A DNA stretch of 64,000 bases from DYRB01 sp963802205. Its GTDB lineage: Bacteria; Pseudomonadota; Gammaproteobacteria; Chromatiales; Chromatiaceae. The notes beneath the pieces are model-generated. The model had not been told where the DNA came from and searched no databases. It was given only the letters and a program-made list of their open reading frames with translations. The stretch covers positions 1-64,000 of the forward strand of contig CAWDHW010000018.1 in assembly GCA_963802205.1 (NCBI GenBank). The letters run 5' to 3'. A program made the position numbers and the translations under genes. Every line of letters starts with the position of its first letter. Within the stretch, counting starts at the first letter, position 1. Of the stretch, positions 1 to 10,430 are shown in pieces.

Positions 1-68
1 GATTCCAGAAGGCCATCAAGAAGGCCCAGGAGCTGGAAGACGCCCGTATTGCAAAGCACGGCGCCTGA
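1..68 (+). CDS. C-terminal tail of probable HdrC-like protein (partial)
   Basis: The first bases read in frame as a 21-residue lysine/glutamate-rich tail ending in TGA at 66-68, directly followed by an AGGAGG ribosome-binding site for hdrB. No catalytic motif lies in this stub. That it is HdrC rests only on the usual hdrC-hdrB order; the gene's body is outside the window. Confidence 0.5.
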   Translation, partial: FQKAIKKAQELEDARIAKHGA

Positions 69-81
69 GGAGGACACATCC

Positions 82-981
82 ATGGCCAAGCGTGAATACT
101 CGTTCTACCCGGGGTGCTCCTCCCAGAAGGGCGCCTCGTCTTCCAACTACATGGTCTCGGTCCAGGCCATGTGCGAGGAGCTGGACATCCAGCTCAACGA
201 GATCCCGGACTGGAACTGCTGCGCCGCCTCCATCGGCTACGCCGGCGGCGGCGAGCTGCCCCGGCTGACCCTCTCGGCGCGCAACATTGCGCTGTCCGAG
301 CAGCACAACCCAGGCCAGGAGATCGTCGCCACCTGCGCCGCCTGCTGGCTCTCCACCCGCGAGGCGCAGGAACGCCTGCACGAGGACAAGTCCCTGCTGG
401 CCGAGTGCAACACGGCACTGGCCGAGGCCGGGCTCAAGTTCAAGGGCGAGGTGCCCATCAAGCACATGGCCGAGGTCCTGATCGAGGACATCGGCTACGA
501 CGCCATCAAGGCCAAGGTCAAGAAGCCCCTGTCCGGCATCAAGATCGCCGGCTACGTCGGCTGTCAGACCAACCGCCCCTTCGGCATCGCCGGCGAGTCC
601 TACGAGAACCCCAAGTACCTCGACAAGCTGGTCGAGTCCCTCGGCGGCGACTCCATCCCCGACTACGAGAAGAAGGTCCAGTGCTGCGGCGGGGCCCTGG
701 CCTTCTCCGAGCCGGAGAAGTCCCAGGAGATGGTCAAGGGCATCATCGAGGCCGCCTACGACCACGGCGCCGACATGATCGTCACCCCTTGCCCGGTGTG
801 CCAGATGAACGTCGAGGTCTACCAGGACCAGATCAACGCCACCTACGGCACCAAGTTCAAGATCCCGGTGGTCTACTACTCGACCCTGATGGCGGTGGCC
901 TACGGGCGCTCGGCCAAGGATGCGGCGCTGAATGGCCAGGTCATTCCGGCCAAGCAGTTGGAGGCGTTGGCGGGGAAGTAG
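82..981 (+). CDS. hdrB: HdrB-like heterodisulfide reductase subunit B (two CCG domains)
   Basis: A 299-residue protein with two cysteine-rich CCG domains: Cys12, Cys46-Cys47, Cys85 and Cys88, then Cys161, Cys201-Cys202, Cys237 and Cys240. In characterised HdrB proteins these motifs bind the non-cubane [4Fe-4S] clusters that handle disulfide or thiol substrates. The ATG at 82 has AGGAGG 8 bases upstream; the upstream gene ends at 68, so the two are almost certainly co-transcribed. In sulfur oxidisers and sulfate reducers HdrC/HdrB pairs serve either a sulfur-oxidising Hdr-like complex or, beside qmoAB, the APS reductase-linked Qmo complex. Which applies cannot be decided because the upstream genes are cut off. 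A strong hairpin terminator follows at 1009. Family assignment is secure; the partner complex is inference. Confidence 0.9.
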   Translation: MAKREYSFYPGCSSQKGASSSNYMVSVQAMCEELDIQLNEIPDWNCCAASIGYAGGGELPRLTLSARNIALSEQHNPGQEIVATCAACWLSTREAQERLHEDKSLLAECNTALAEAGLKFKGEVPIKHMAEVLIEDIGYDAIKAKVKKPLSGIKIAGYVGCQTNRPFGIAGESYENPKYLDKLVESLGGDSIPDYEKKVQCCGGALAFSEPEKSQEMVKGIIEAAYDHGADMIVTPCPVCQMNVEVYQDQINATYGTKFKIPVVYYSTLMAVAYGRSAKDAALNGQVIPAKQLEALAGK

Positions 982-1008
982 CGGCCACCTCGTCCTTCCG
1001 GCACACAC

Positions 1009-1034
1009 AAGAAGCCCGCGAAAGCGGGCTTCTT
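1009..1034 (+). terminator. Intrinsic terminator of hdrB
   Basis: Perfect 11-bp stem AAGAAGCCCGC / GCGGGCTTCTT with a GAAA loop, starting 28 bases after the hdrB stop. The 3' T-run is short (TTCTTGTTG). An identical hairpin lies at 3424-3449. Confidence 0.8.
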
Positions 1035-1089
1035 GTTGGGGACAGGGCGGGCGTTCGGCTTGAAGAATCGGCGCACCGGCGTAAACTTG

Positions 1090-1112
1090 CGCCTCTTACC
1101 GCGTAAGAGGCG
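1090..1112. promoter_or_regulatory. Palindromic operator candidate of the AbrB/VapC module
   Basis: Perfect inverted repeat with 10-bp arms, CGCCTCTTAC at 1090-1099 and GTAAGAGGCG at 1103-1112, 3-bp spacer, ending 7 bases before the antitoxin ATG. AbrB/MazE-type antitoxins usually bind such palindromes to repress their own operon. Function is inferred from position and symmetry. Confidence 0.65.
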
Positions 1113-1119
1113 AGACGCT

Positions 1120-1380
1120 ATGTCCACCGTTACCGTTTCCGACAAGGGCCAGGTTGTCATCCCGGCCGCCATCCGCCATCGACTCGGGATCATGCCAGGC
1201 AGCAAACTGGATTTCGAACTGGAAGGCGATAGCATCCGGGTCAAGCCGCTGCGGACTATCAAGCCGACGCGCCCAGAAGACGGCTACGGACTGCTGAGGT
1301 GCGACCAGCCCGGAGAACGGCGGCTATCGGAATTCGACGTCGCAGCGGCGATGCGCGGCGACAGCCATGATCGCCCTTGA
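1120..1380 (+). CDS. AbrB/MazE-fold antitoxin
   Basis: An 86-residue protein beginning with a SpoVT/AbrB-type swapped-hairpin DNA-binding domain (residues 1-45: VTVSDKGQVVIPAAIR then LGIMPGSKL), followed by a charged C-terminal tail that would bind the toxin. The downstream vapC starts inside this gene with a 14-base overlap, the classic coupled antitoxin-toxin layout. I chose ATG 1120 because the fold starts there; longer in-frame starts would read through the terminator and operator. It should neutralise VapC and, with it, repress the operon at the palindrome just upstream. Confidence 0.85.
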   Translation: MSTVTVSDKGQVVIPAAIRHRLGIMPGSKLDFELEGDSIRVKPLRTIKPTRPEDGYGLLRCDQPGERRLSEFDVAAAMRGDSHDRP

Positions 1381-1816
1381 TACCAACATCCTGGCTCGGT
1401 TCTATGTCGATGATCCCGGCGACCCCGAGGCAGCCAAGCAGCGCCCGATCGCCTACGAGGTCATCACCAAGGGCCCCAGCCTGTTCGTTCCGCTCACCGT
1501 CACCCTGGAACTGGAATGGGTGCTCCGCGCCTTCTACCGGTTTGACGCGGCGCGGGTGATCCAGGTCGTCGAGCATCTGCTGGGGCTTGCAAACGTAAAC
1601 GTGGAGGAATCCGGCCGGGTCGTCGCCGCGCTGGACCTTCTCGGCCGCGGCATGGATTTCGCTGACGCCTTGCATCTCGCGGGCAGTGGTCACTGCAAGG
1701 CCCTCTACACCTTCGATGACCGTGGATTCGCCCGGCGCGCCCAACGTCTGGGTACGGACACCAAGGTCATAGTGCCCGGATCGGATCGGGCTTCCGCCGC
1801 AGGGGCGGGGGGGTGA
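1367..1816 (+). CDS. vapC: VapC-type PIN-domain ribonuclease toxin
   Basis: A 149-residue PIN domain. It shows the N-terminal ALDTNIL strand with the first catalytic Asp (residue 5), an acidic residue in TLELEWVL, the DFADALHLA motif and the C-terminal TFDDRGFAR Asp, together forming the metal-binding acidic pocket. PIN toxins of TA systems cleave tRNA or other RNA when the antitoxin is lost. It overlaps the antitoxin gene by 14 bases. The left end of an IS4-family element lies under 90 bases downstream and leaves the toxin intact. The target RNA cannot be told from sequence. Confidence 0.9.
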   Translation: MIALDTNILARFYVDDPGDPEAAKQRPIAYEVITKGPSLFVPLTVTLELEWVLRAFYRFDAARVIQVVEHLLGLANVNVEESGRVVAALDLLGRGMDFADALHLAGSGHCKALYTFDDRGFARRAQRLGTDTKVIVPGSDRASAAGAGG

Positions 1817-1902
1817 CCAGCCCCCTTGGCTTGCCAGGACCCTAGCCGTACCAAAATACTTGGGCTTTTTGCTGTCCCCGGCTGCAATATCGCGGTCTGG
1901 AC

Positions 1903-3368
1903 CCAATACTGTTCACTTAGAGATTTCCACGCACCAATCGTGGCGCACGTTGAGCCGCTCGTTGCCCTTGTGCGGCAAGAATTGCTTGGTTCGCCGTTTG
2001 ACCAGGCGCGGGTTGGAGAGGCCCTTGGGGTTGGTGAGCAGTCCGCGGGCGGCGGCGTCAAGGAGGTCTCGCCACCACTTCGGGAACTGCTCTGGGGGGG
2101 AGGGCGCCGCTGGTGGGGGGCTTGCGGCGCATGAGGCTCAAGGTGTGCTTGAAGATGAGGTCGTCGGGCGGGCGCTCCTGGGTCAGGGCCGCCTCGAACA
2201 TGAGCTTGCGCACCACGTGATGGGCGAGCAGCAAGCCCCAGAATTCCTGGCGCACCAGCTCCGGGGTCTTGCTGCGCAGGACCACGTCGGCCCCCTTGAG
2301 GGTGGTTTTCAGCTCGGCGAAGGTGGTTTCGATGGTCCAGCGGGCGTGGTAGAGCGCGGACAACTCATGGGCCGGCGCGGCCTGCGGGTCCAGCAGGGTC
2401 GTGATCAGGCGGTAGATCGGCTCGGCGTCGGGCACGCCGGGCAGCCGATAGTCGATGACCCGTACCGTTAAGGGCAGAGCCGAGGGATCGGCCATTGTCT
2501 TGCGGGTCAGGGGCGCGGGTGCGATCTCGGAGAGATAGGACCCATCGGGCAGACGCTCGCGCACCGGCAGCCGCCGATTCTTAGGCACGCGCCACAGCAA
2601 CTGGGCCCCCGTGTGCATGGCCGCCGCCCACAGCGGAAAGCCCGCAAAGCCGCGGTCGACCAGGCACAGCATGCCCGGTTGCAGTTGCTCGATGGCGCGA
2701 TAAGCCAACGCCACCTCGGGGTCGCGGTACCCGCCCAGGGCGACGCCGAACAAGCCATGGGTGCCGTTCTCCAGCAACCCCACGAAGCGAATCTGCGGGT
2801 AGCCGGTGCGACCCTGGTGGGTCCCCGGCGCACCGAAGCTCTCCCGGTTGGCCGCCTCATCCGCCACCTCCAGCGTGCTGCCGTCGAGGCTGACCACCCG
2901 CAGCCCGCGGTAGAAGGCCCCGGGCGTGGTGTCGCTGGCGAGCGGGGCGAGCGCCTCGTCGGCGATCGAGGCCATCGCCGCGGCCCCCAGCCGGGTGCGT
3001 GCCGCGCTGATCGCCGATTTGCCGACCTCGCGACGAATCGCGTTCGCCCCCAGGTACTCCATCCCCTCGGTGACCACCCGCAGCACCTCTTCCGTGTTGA
3101 TGCCCCGGTACAGCGACAGCGCCATGACGTAGTAGGCCACGGCGTGGGCCGGAAAATCTCGCTGGCGGCGGCTGTGCTTGCCGTGCTTCGTCAACGCTCG
3201 ATCGACCAGCGCGGGTGGAACGAGCCGGGCCAGCAGCCCCAGACTCAGGTAGTCGGCAATCCGGATCGATCCGACCAGTTCGCACGCCTTGCCCGCCATG
3301 CCCGGCACCCCCAAGCACTCTGTGTGCCTGGAAGTCTAGGTCATCGCATGCTAAGTGAACAGTATTGG
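1903..3368. mobile_element. IS4-family insertion sequence with target-site duplication
   Basis: The terminal inverted repeats read CCAATACTGTTCACTTAG inward at the left end (from 1903) and as the exact complement at the right end (to 3368). The same 11 bases, GGTCTGGACCC, occur at 1894-1904 and 3368-3378. The target duplication is therefore about 8-9 bp, its exact edges blurred by the G/C bases shared with the IS tips. The element is about 1.47 kb and carries one transposase on the minus strand. Intact ends and a clean duplication point to recent insertion between the two TA modules. Confidence 0.85.
1913..3314 (-). pseudogene. IS4-family DDE transposase, frameshifted in a 7-G run
   Basis: The open frame runs from 3314 to a stop near 2058 (418 residues) and contains an IS4-type N-terminal domain, the DDE catalytic core (LDGST, VDRGF) and the Y-(2)-R-(3)-E-(6)-K-like signature in YHARWTIETTFAELK. 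After LMRRKPPTSGALPP the frame goes wrong at a run of seven Gs (plus strand 2094-2100). Removing one base restores a further ~48 residues (EQFPKWWRDLL onward) ending at 1913-1915, right inside the left inverted repeat. Either the copy is inactivated by a homopolymer slip or the assembly has one extra base. Confidence 0.85.
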
Positions 3369-3423
3369 GTCTGGACCCGATAAGCTGGGAAGTAGCCCCC
3401 GGCTCGTCCTCGGCTGATTCTCA

Positions 3424-3449
3424 AGAAGCCCGCGAAAGCGGGCTTCTTG
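3424..3449 (+). terminator. Second copy of the hdrB-type hairpin terminator
   Basis: The same 11-bp stem and GAAA loop as at 1009-1034, with one further identical base on each side, now standing about 60 bases upstream of the YefM/YoeB module and just outside the right end of the IS. Confidence 0.7.
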
Positions 3450-3474
3450 CTTTCTGGGGGCTTTTCCCTATTCT

Positions 3475-3491
3475 GTACGGTAGTACCGTAC
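3475..3491. promoter_or_regulatory. Palindromic operator candidate of the YefM/YoeB module
   Basis: Perfect palindrome GTACGGT-AGT-ACCGTAC 18 bases before the antitoxin start. YefM-type antitoxins bind palindromes built on a TGTAC core; the TGTAC at 3474-3478 fits. Role inferred. Confidence 0.65.
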
Positions 3492-3508
3492 GTCCGAGGT
3501 CAACAAAC

Positions 3509-3781
3509 ATGGAAACTGTCACCGTCAACCAGTTCCGCGATGGTCTTCGCGAGCATGTGGAGAAGGTCCTGGCCGACCACGAGCCCCTGAAAGTTACCCG
3601 CCGCAACGGCGGTGCCTTTGTCGTCGTCGGCGCCGAGGACTGGGAGCGCGAGCAAGAGACCTTATACGTTCTCCTGAACCGCTCCCTCATGGCCCAGATC
3701 GCACATTCCGCAGAAACCCACGCGGTGAGCGCCGGATTCCGCCCCACAGAGGAAGAGTTGGGTGAGATCCATCGTCTTTGA
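3509..3781 (+). CDS. YefM/Phd-family antitoxin
   Basis: A 90-residue protein with the Phd/YefM N-terminal fold (METVTVNQFRDGLREHVEKV, then PLKVTRRNGGAFVVVGAEDWE) and a C-terminal tail that would wrap the toxin. The ATG at 3509 is chosen because the domain begins exactly there; the longer open frame upstream reads through the terminator hairpin and operator. The toxin gene begins 20 bases before this gene's stop, giving translational coupling. As in characterised YefM/YoeB pairs, the complex probably autorepresses at the palindrome at 3475-3491. Confidence 0.85.
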   Translation: METVTVNQFRDGLREHVEKVLADHEPLKVTRRNGGAFVVVGAEDWEREQETLYVLLNRSLMAQIAHSAETHAVSAGFRPTEEELGEIHRL

Positions 3782-4031
3782 GGGCGATACCTGGGGCCGC
3801 TACGAGGAGCTGCGGACCCGGGACAAGCAACTACACCGCAACCTACGCCGCCTTATCCAAGAGATGCAGCGAGGCGACCCTGCCGTCGGCACCGGCAAGC
3901 CAGAGGCCCTCAAGCACGGTCTGGCAGGACTCTGGTCCCGCCGCTTGTCCCAGAAGGACCGCCTGATCTACCGCTTCGACGACTCGGCTATCTACATCTA
4001 CGCCGTCGGCGGGCACTACGACAACCATTGA
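3762..4031 (+). CDS. YoeB-family ribosome-dependent mRNA interferase toxin
   Basis: An 89-residue protein starting at GTG 3762 inside the antitoxin gene. It carries the YoeB/Txe signature GLWSRRLSQKDRLIYR and the C-terminal IYAVGGHYDNH, which hold the conserved catalytic Arg, His and Tyr region; length matches the family. YoeB cleaves mRNA in the ribosomal A site when freed from YefM. Downstream an 8-bp inverted repeat (CGTTGGGG / CCCCAACG, 4061-4087) without a T-run may act as a weak terminator. Confidence 0.88.
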   Translation: MRSIVFEGDTWGRYEELRTRDKQLHRNLRRLIQEMQRGDPAVGTGKPEALKHGLAGLWSRRLSQKDRLIYRFDDSAIYIYAVGGHYDNH

Positions 4032-4155
4032 ACTTGGTGGCCTTCCGCTGCGCTCAGGGCCGTTGGGGTGAGGAGCGAACCCCAACGCTAAAGTCGCAAA
4101 TGTTGGGGTTCACTATCGCTCGTGTATCGGAACGACTCCAACATGCTTCACATTA

Positions 4156-4173
4156 CCGTCAAATAAGCTTCAT
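4156..4173 (+). promoter_or_regulatory. Weak PHO-box-like sequence upstream of phoX
   Basis: CCGTCAA-ATAA-GCTTCAT has the 7-4-7 layout of a PhoB box, but only the first half-site is a fair match to CTGTCAT. It lies 49 bases before the PhoX-like gene, where phosphate control would make sense. Treat as a guess. Confidence 0.25.
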
Positions 4174-4221
4174 CTTCACCCCCTAGGATGTGGGCTTCCC
4201 TAACAAAGTGGAGACCCACCC

Positions 4222-6460
4222 TTGGATACCCTGAACAAACACCACCCCCTGTCGCCCAACGGCGTCGATGACGTCAGCCACAACGAATCCGGCAATCTGG
4301 ACTTTGATGCGGTCCTGCAGGCCCGCATGAGCCGCCGTACCCTGCTCAAGGGCAGCTTCGCCGCTGCCACTACCTCCATTTTTGGTGTCGGCCTGGCCAA
4401 TGCCGAGGGCGGTAACCACGTAGCCGGTTCTCACATGGCGCACGTGCACGGATGATGGGCTTTTCCGTCGTTGCCAAGCACACTGACGATATCGTCATGG
4501 TGCCCGAGGGTTACACCGCGCAAGTCCTCTATCGTCTGGGCGACCCGATCAGCAACTGCCGTCGCCGAGTATCTGAACTTCGGTACCGAGGACGCCGCCA
4601 GCTTCGAATTCCGTGCCGGCGATGCCCACGACGGCATGCATTATTTTGGCCTCAACAACCGTGGCACCAGTCCCAACCCTGTGAACGCAAAGCGCGGCCT
4701 GCTGGTGATGAACCACGAAAACATTACCCAGATCTTCCTGCATCGCGCCGACGAAGTCGCTGCCGGCCTACCCACCTCCGGTCGCGTTCCCTCCCAGATC
4801 GACAAAGAAGTCAACGCGCACGGCGTCTCTGTCATCGAGGTGGCGAACCACAAGGGTGCATTCGAGATCAACAAAGGCTCCGCCTTCAACCGCCGCATCA
4901 CCGCCGCCAGCCTGATGGACATCTCCGGCCCGGCGCGTGGCGATGACCTCATGGTCACTAAGTTCTCGCAAGACGCTACCCAGACCCGCGGCACCCTGAA
5001 CAACTGTGCCAACGGCTATACCCCCTGGGGCACCTACCTGACCTGCGAGGAGAACTGGGCCGGCTACTTCAAGCGCCCCGCCAGTTCCAGCCTGAATGCC
5101 AAGGCTGCTGCAACGCAGAACCGCTATATCGGATCCGGCGCCAGCAACGGCAGTTACGGCTGGGCCAACCCGGTCGGCGGCGACACCAGCGGCAGTGACC
5201 TGTACAACCGCTGGAACATCACTCCCGGCGCCAGCGCCGACACCGACTTCCGTAACGCCGCCAACACCATGGGCTGGGTGGTCGAGGTCGACCCCTACGA
5301 CCCCGACTCGGTGCCGCGCAAGCGCACCGCGCTGGGCCGCTTCGGCCACGAGGGCGCGATGCCCGCCAAGGTCGTGCCCGGCAAGCCCTTGGTCTACTAC
5401 ATGGGCGACGACGCGCGCGGCGAATACGTCTACAAATACGTCTCCAACCGCACGTGGAAACCGTCCGACGCGCTGCGCAACAATCTGGAGATGGGTGACA
5501 AGTACCTGGACGACGGCAAGCTGTATGTGGCGACCTTCAACGCCGACGGCACCGGCGTCTGGACCGAGCTCACCATCGACAACCCCACCATCGCCAACTA
5601 CGCTGGCTATGACTTCGCCGATCAGGCCGACGTGCTAATCAACTGCCGCCTGGCCGCCGACGCCGTGGGCGCCACGCCGATGGACCGCCCCGAGTGGACC
5701 GGCGTGCACCCGATCACCGGCGATGTCTATGTCACCATGACCAACAACAGCGATCGCGGCAAGACCGGCACCACCACCGGCGGCAAGCCGCGCGGCCTGG
5801 ATGCCGCCAACCCGCGCTATTACGACGAGGATGGCAGCAAGGGCAACGCCAACGGCCACATCATCCGCATGCGTGAGGACGATCGCGATCCCGCCGCCAC
5901 CGGCTTCAACTGGGATGTCTACCTGTTCGGCGCCGAATCGGACAAGTTCGCCGACGCCAACATCAACGTTTCCGGCCTGACCGACGACAACGACTTCTCG
6001 AGCCCCGACGGCCTCTGGTTCAGTCAGCGCATCCCCGGCCTGATGTGGATCCAGACCGACGATGGCGCCTACACCGACGTCACCAACTGCATGATGCTGG
6101 CGGCGGTGCCTGGTCACTACGGCGACGGCGGCGCAGTGGACATAGAGAACCTCGCGGTGCCGAGCAATGGCGGCCTCGATCAGACCGTCACCACCTACGT
6201 CGGCAAGCCGGCCAGCAGTAAAAGCGTGCGCCGTTTCCTGGTCGGGCCGAAGGGCTGCGAGATTACCGGCATCTGCGAGACCCCGGACGGCAAGGCGATT
6301 TTCGTTAACATCCAGCACCCGGGCGAGGACACCGCTGCTGCCGAGGTTGCCGACAATACCGGCAACTTCCAGAGCCACTGGCCTCAGGGTGGTTCTAGAA
6401 CGGCCGCGTTCCGCCACCATCGTTATCACTAAGGACGACGGCGGTGTGATCGGGACCTGA
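4222..6460 (+). pseudogene. PhoX/DUF839-type alkaline phosphatase, three frame breaks
   Basis: The start is TTG 4222 with GGAG about 8 bases upstream. A twin-arginine signal (SRRTLLKGSF, then AAATTSIFGVGLANA) occupies roughly residues 35-60. The frame breaks near 4445 (continuing as GFSVVAKHTDDIV in another frame), again near 4550, then stays open to about 6400 with PhoX hallmarks: YLTCEENWAGYF, KRTALGRFGHEGAMP, EWTGVHPITGDVYVTMTNN, SPDGLWFSQ. A third shift near 6396 is needed to reach the natural C-terminus RPRSATIVITKDDGG ending at 6460. PhoX enzymes are Tat-exported, Ca/Fe-dependent periplasmic phosphatases. Three breaks suggest decay, but the long intact core allows sequence error. Confidence 0.8.
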
Positions 6461-6490
6461 TAAATATCCGATTGTGGAAATTGCATTCGA

Positions 6491-6512
6491 GCGGCCTTCG
6501 GGCCGCTTTTTT
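6491..6512 (+). terminator. Intrinsic terminator after phoX
   Basis: GCGGCC-TTCG-GGCCGC followed by six Ts, 30 bases after the phoX end. A textbook rho-independent terminator. Confidence 0.92.
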
Positions 6513-6529
6513 CACGCCCGCGTTTGTGA

Positions 6530-6668
6530 GGCGGAAACCGGATCGCCTCCAGCCCCACTTTGTCCTTGAACGCCGCCGTGTAGGTCCTGCGCTTCGCGGC
6601 GCTGATCTGTCTCTGTCGCTTTAGATCCGGCGGCTAGCTTAAGCTACTGTCCGGTCTTCGGGGTCCGC
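6530..6668 (-). mobile_element. Remnant of an IS3-family element (5' end of orfA)
   Basis: On the minus strand, an end sequence (TAAAGCGGACCCCGAAGACC, GGACAGTAG) is followed by the start of an IS3 OrfA: AAKRRTYTAAFKDKVGLEAI, then the frame is lost beside the phoX terminator. The same end structure and OrfA start occur at 43235-43490. Only about 140 bases remain. Confidence 0.7.
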
Positions 6669-6753
6669 TTTAGCCGAAGACAGTACTGCCTGATCGATTG
6701 CCACCAAGACTGCAACTGGTGGCGAATGCCCATCCAAAGCGCGAGACGAGATC

Positions 6754-7218
6754 ATGATCCCACCCGCCCACTACAGCTTCACCGTCCGCCTCCACGACAT
6801 TGATGCCGCGGGGGTCATGTTTTTCGGGCACCTGTTTCGCCACGCCCACGACGCCTACGAGTCCGTCATGGCAGGGGTCGGGCTGCCTTTGGAGCGGTTG
6901 ATCCAAGCCGGTGTGCGCCTGCCCCTGGTCCACGCGGAGGCGGATTATCGGCGGGCTCTGTGTCAGGGGGATGAGATCCGGGTCGAGGTCGCCTGCACGA
7001 CCCTGGGCGGGAGTGCCTTTACCCTCGACTATCGCTTCTGCGACGCCGACGGTGCCCTGAGGGCGACGGCCCGCACGGTGCACGTCCACTTGGGCCCGGA
7101 TGGAAGCGGCAGCGCCCGCCTGCCGCCCGACATCCGCTCGGCCCTGGCGTCCCTGATGCGGACGGGTCCGCGCGAAGCTATGATCCCCGGCACTGGCCTT
7201 TGCGCCCCGGCCTCCTGA
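6754..7218 (+). CDS. Hotdog-fold acyl-CoA thioesterase (4HBT family; possible DHNA-CoA hydrolase)
   Basis: A 154-residue single hotdog domain with the 4-hydroxybenzoyl-CoA thioesterase signature HDIDAAGVMFFGHLFRHAHDAYE (residues 13-35, quoted in pieces in this family as D-x-D-x-x-G-x-x-F-F), in which the Asp is catalytic. Members include YbgC and the MenI enzymes that release 1,4-dihydroxy-2-naphthoate from its CoA ester. Because menB, menA and menC are present at 49-52 kb and no other thioesterase is seen, a role as MenI is attractive. The gene is not linked to them, however, so a general acyl-CoA thioesterase remains equally possible. It stands alone; the next gene is a DUF2237 protein 100 bases downstream. 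Confidence 0.8.
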   Translation: MIPPAHYSFTVRLHDIDAAGVMFFGHLFRHAHDAYESVMAGVGLPLERLIQAGVRLPLVHAEADYRRALCQGDEIRVEVACTTLGGSAFTLDYRFCDADGALRATARTVHVHLGPDGSGSARLPPDIRSALASLMRTGPREAMIPGTGLCAPAS

Positions 7219-7318
7219 CCGAGCCCCCTACGGCAACGTCTGCGGACGCGACAGCGGACCTGCTGCTGCCACTGCGACCGCTACAGTGGCCGGCCCACCC
7301 TATTCGGAGCCGCTATCC

Positions 7319-7690
7319 ATGCCCAAGCCCAGGAATGTTTTCGGCGAGCCCCTTGCCTCCTGCTCCCATGACCCCCTCACCGGTTTCACCCGCAGCGGGT
7401 CCTGTGAGACCGGTCCCCAGGACCTGGGCTCGCATACCATCTGTGTTCAGGTCACGGCGGACTTTCTGGAGTTCAGCAAGGCCCAGGGAAATGACCTGAC
7501 CACACCCGTCGAGGAATTCGACTTCCCAGGGCTCCTGCCCGGGGACCGTTGGTGCCTGTGTGCTGCCCGCTGGCGCGAGGCATTCGATGCCGGCTGCGCC
7601 CCGCGCGTGGTCCTTTGCGCCACCCATCAGCGGGCCTTGGAGACCGTCTCCCTGGCGGATCTCAAGCCCTTTGCGGTCGATCTGTCCTGA
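7319..7690 (+). CDS. DUF2237 family protein
   Basis: A 123-residue protein matching the DUF2237 family by its N-terminal NVFGEPLASCSHDPLTGFTRSG, the GSHTICVQVT strand and the FDFPGLLPGDRWCLCAARW segment. The conserved cysteines (CSHDP, CETG, CLCAARW, CAPRVVLCATH) may bind metal, but that is inference. Function is unknown in the family. ATG 7319 is chosen since the conserved region starts there. It ends 4 bases from the convergent priA. Confidence 0.85.
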   Translation: MPKPRNVFGEPLASCSHDPLTGFTRSGSCETGPQDLGSHTICVQVTADFLEFSKAQGNDLTTPVEEFDFPGLLPGDRWCLCAARWREAFDAGCAPRVVLCATHQRALETVSLADLKPFAVDLS

Positions 7691-7693
7691 GGG

Positions 7694-9970
<2,277 letters not shown>

Positions 9971-10430
9971 AGTCCCGGGACCATCGGTTGACGAACCCGT
10001 GTCAGTTGCTGCCCCTTGTTCGCGCGGTCATTGAGAATCTGTGACAAGTTCCTGTGTCTCTTGAGGAACCCTGGGGTGTTCACAGGGCCTGTGGATAACT
10101 CTGTGCACAAGCCTTGGGGAAGGCCCGCCGAACCGCGTCATTGTTACGGTTTGGTTAGGTTGGCCAGAATTTGACCGACCCATGAAAAGACTTTTAGAAC
10201 AATATATTAAGGCTATTCAGCGGACACTAATAAATCGTTCGAGGTGGCCTGATTTACTGTCTCTATGCCTTGGCGCCTTGTGCACAGTTTCCCCCGGGAA
10301 CCCACAGAAGGCACCCTATGTCAACAGGCCACCACCACTCTGTGCGCACCTTAACGAGCACCCGGAGCGCCTTGAATGGCCCCGGTCATGGTGTATGATC
10401 GCGGCCAAACTCAGAGCCCCAAGCCGACCC
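9971..10430. other. Intergenic region with one DnaA-box-like site and an AT-rich patch
   Basis: No gene recognised. TGTGGATAA at 10090-10098 is a perfect consensus DnaA box (reverse orientation), followed by TGTGCACAA. About 90 bases later, 10185-10245 is markedly AT-rich for this genome. The open frame running upstream from the HNH gene through this patch lacks a recognisable domain and is left out. Confidence 0.5.

Noticed and set aside
8..1008. Long open frames on the opposite strand of hdrB
   Set aside because: Shadow frames of a GC-rich gene, with no domain and strongly biased composition. The same applies to long antisense frames over phoX, mrpA, mrpD, ppk1 and priA.
9971..10430. Replication origin candidate (one DnaA box next to an AT-rich patch upstream of priA)
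   Set aside because: Only a single perfect box and no dnaA, rpmH or parAB nearby; clusters of boxes would be expected.
10182..10430. N-terminal extension of the HNH protein starting at 10182
   Set aside because: The extension crosses an AT-rich intergenic patch and shows no conserved sequence; the family start fits 10431.
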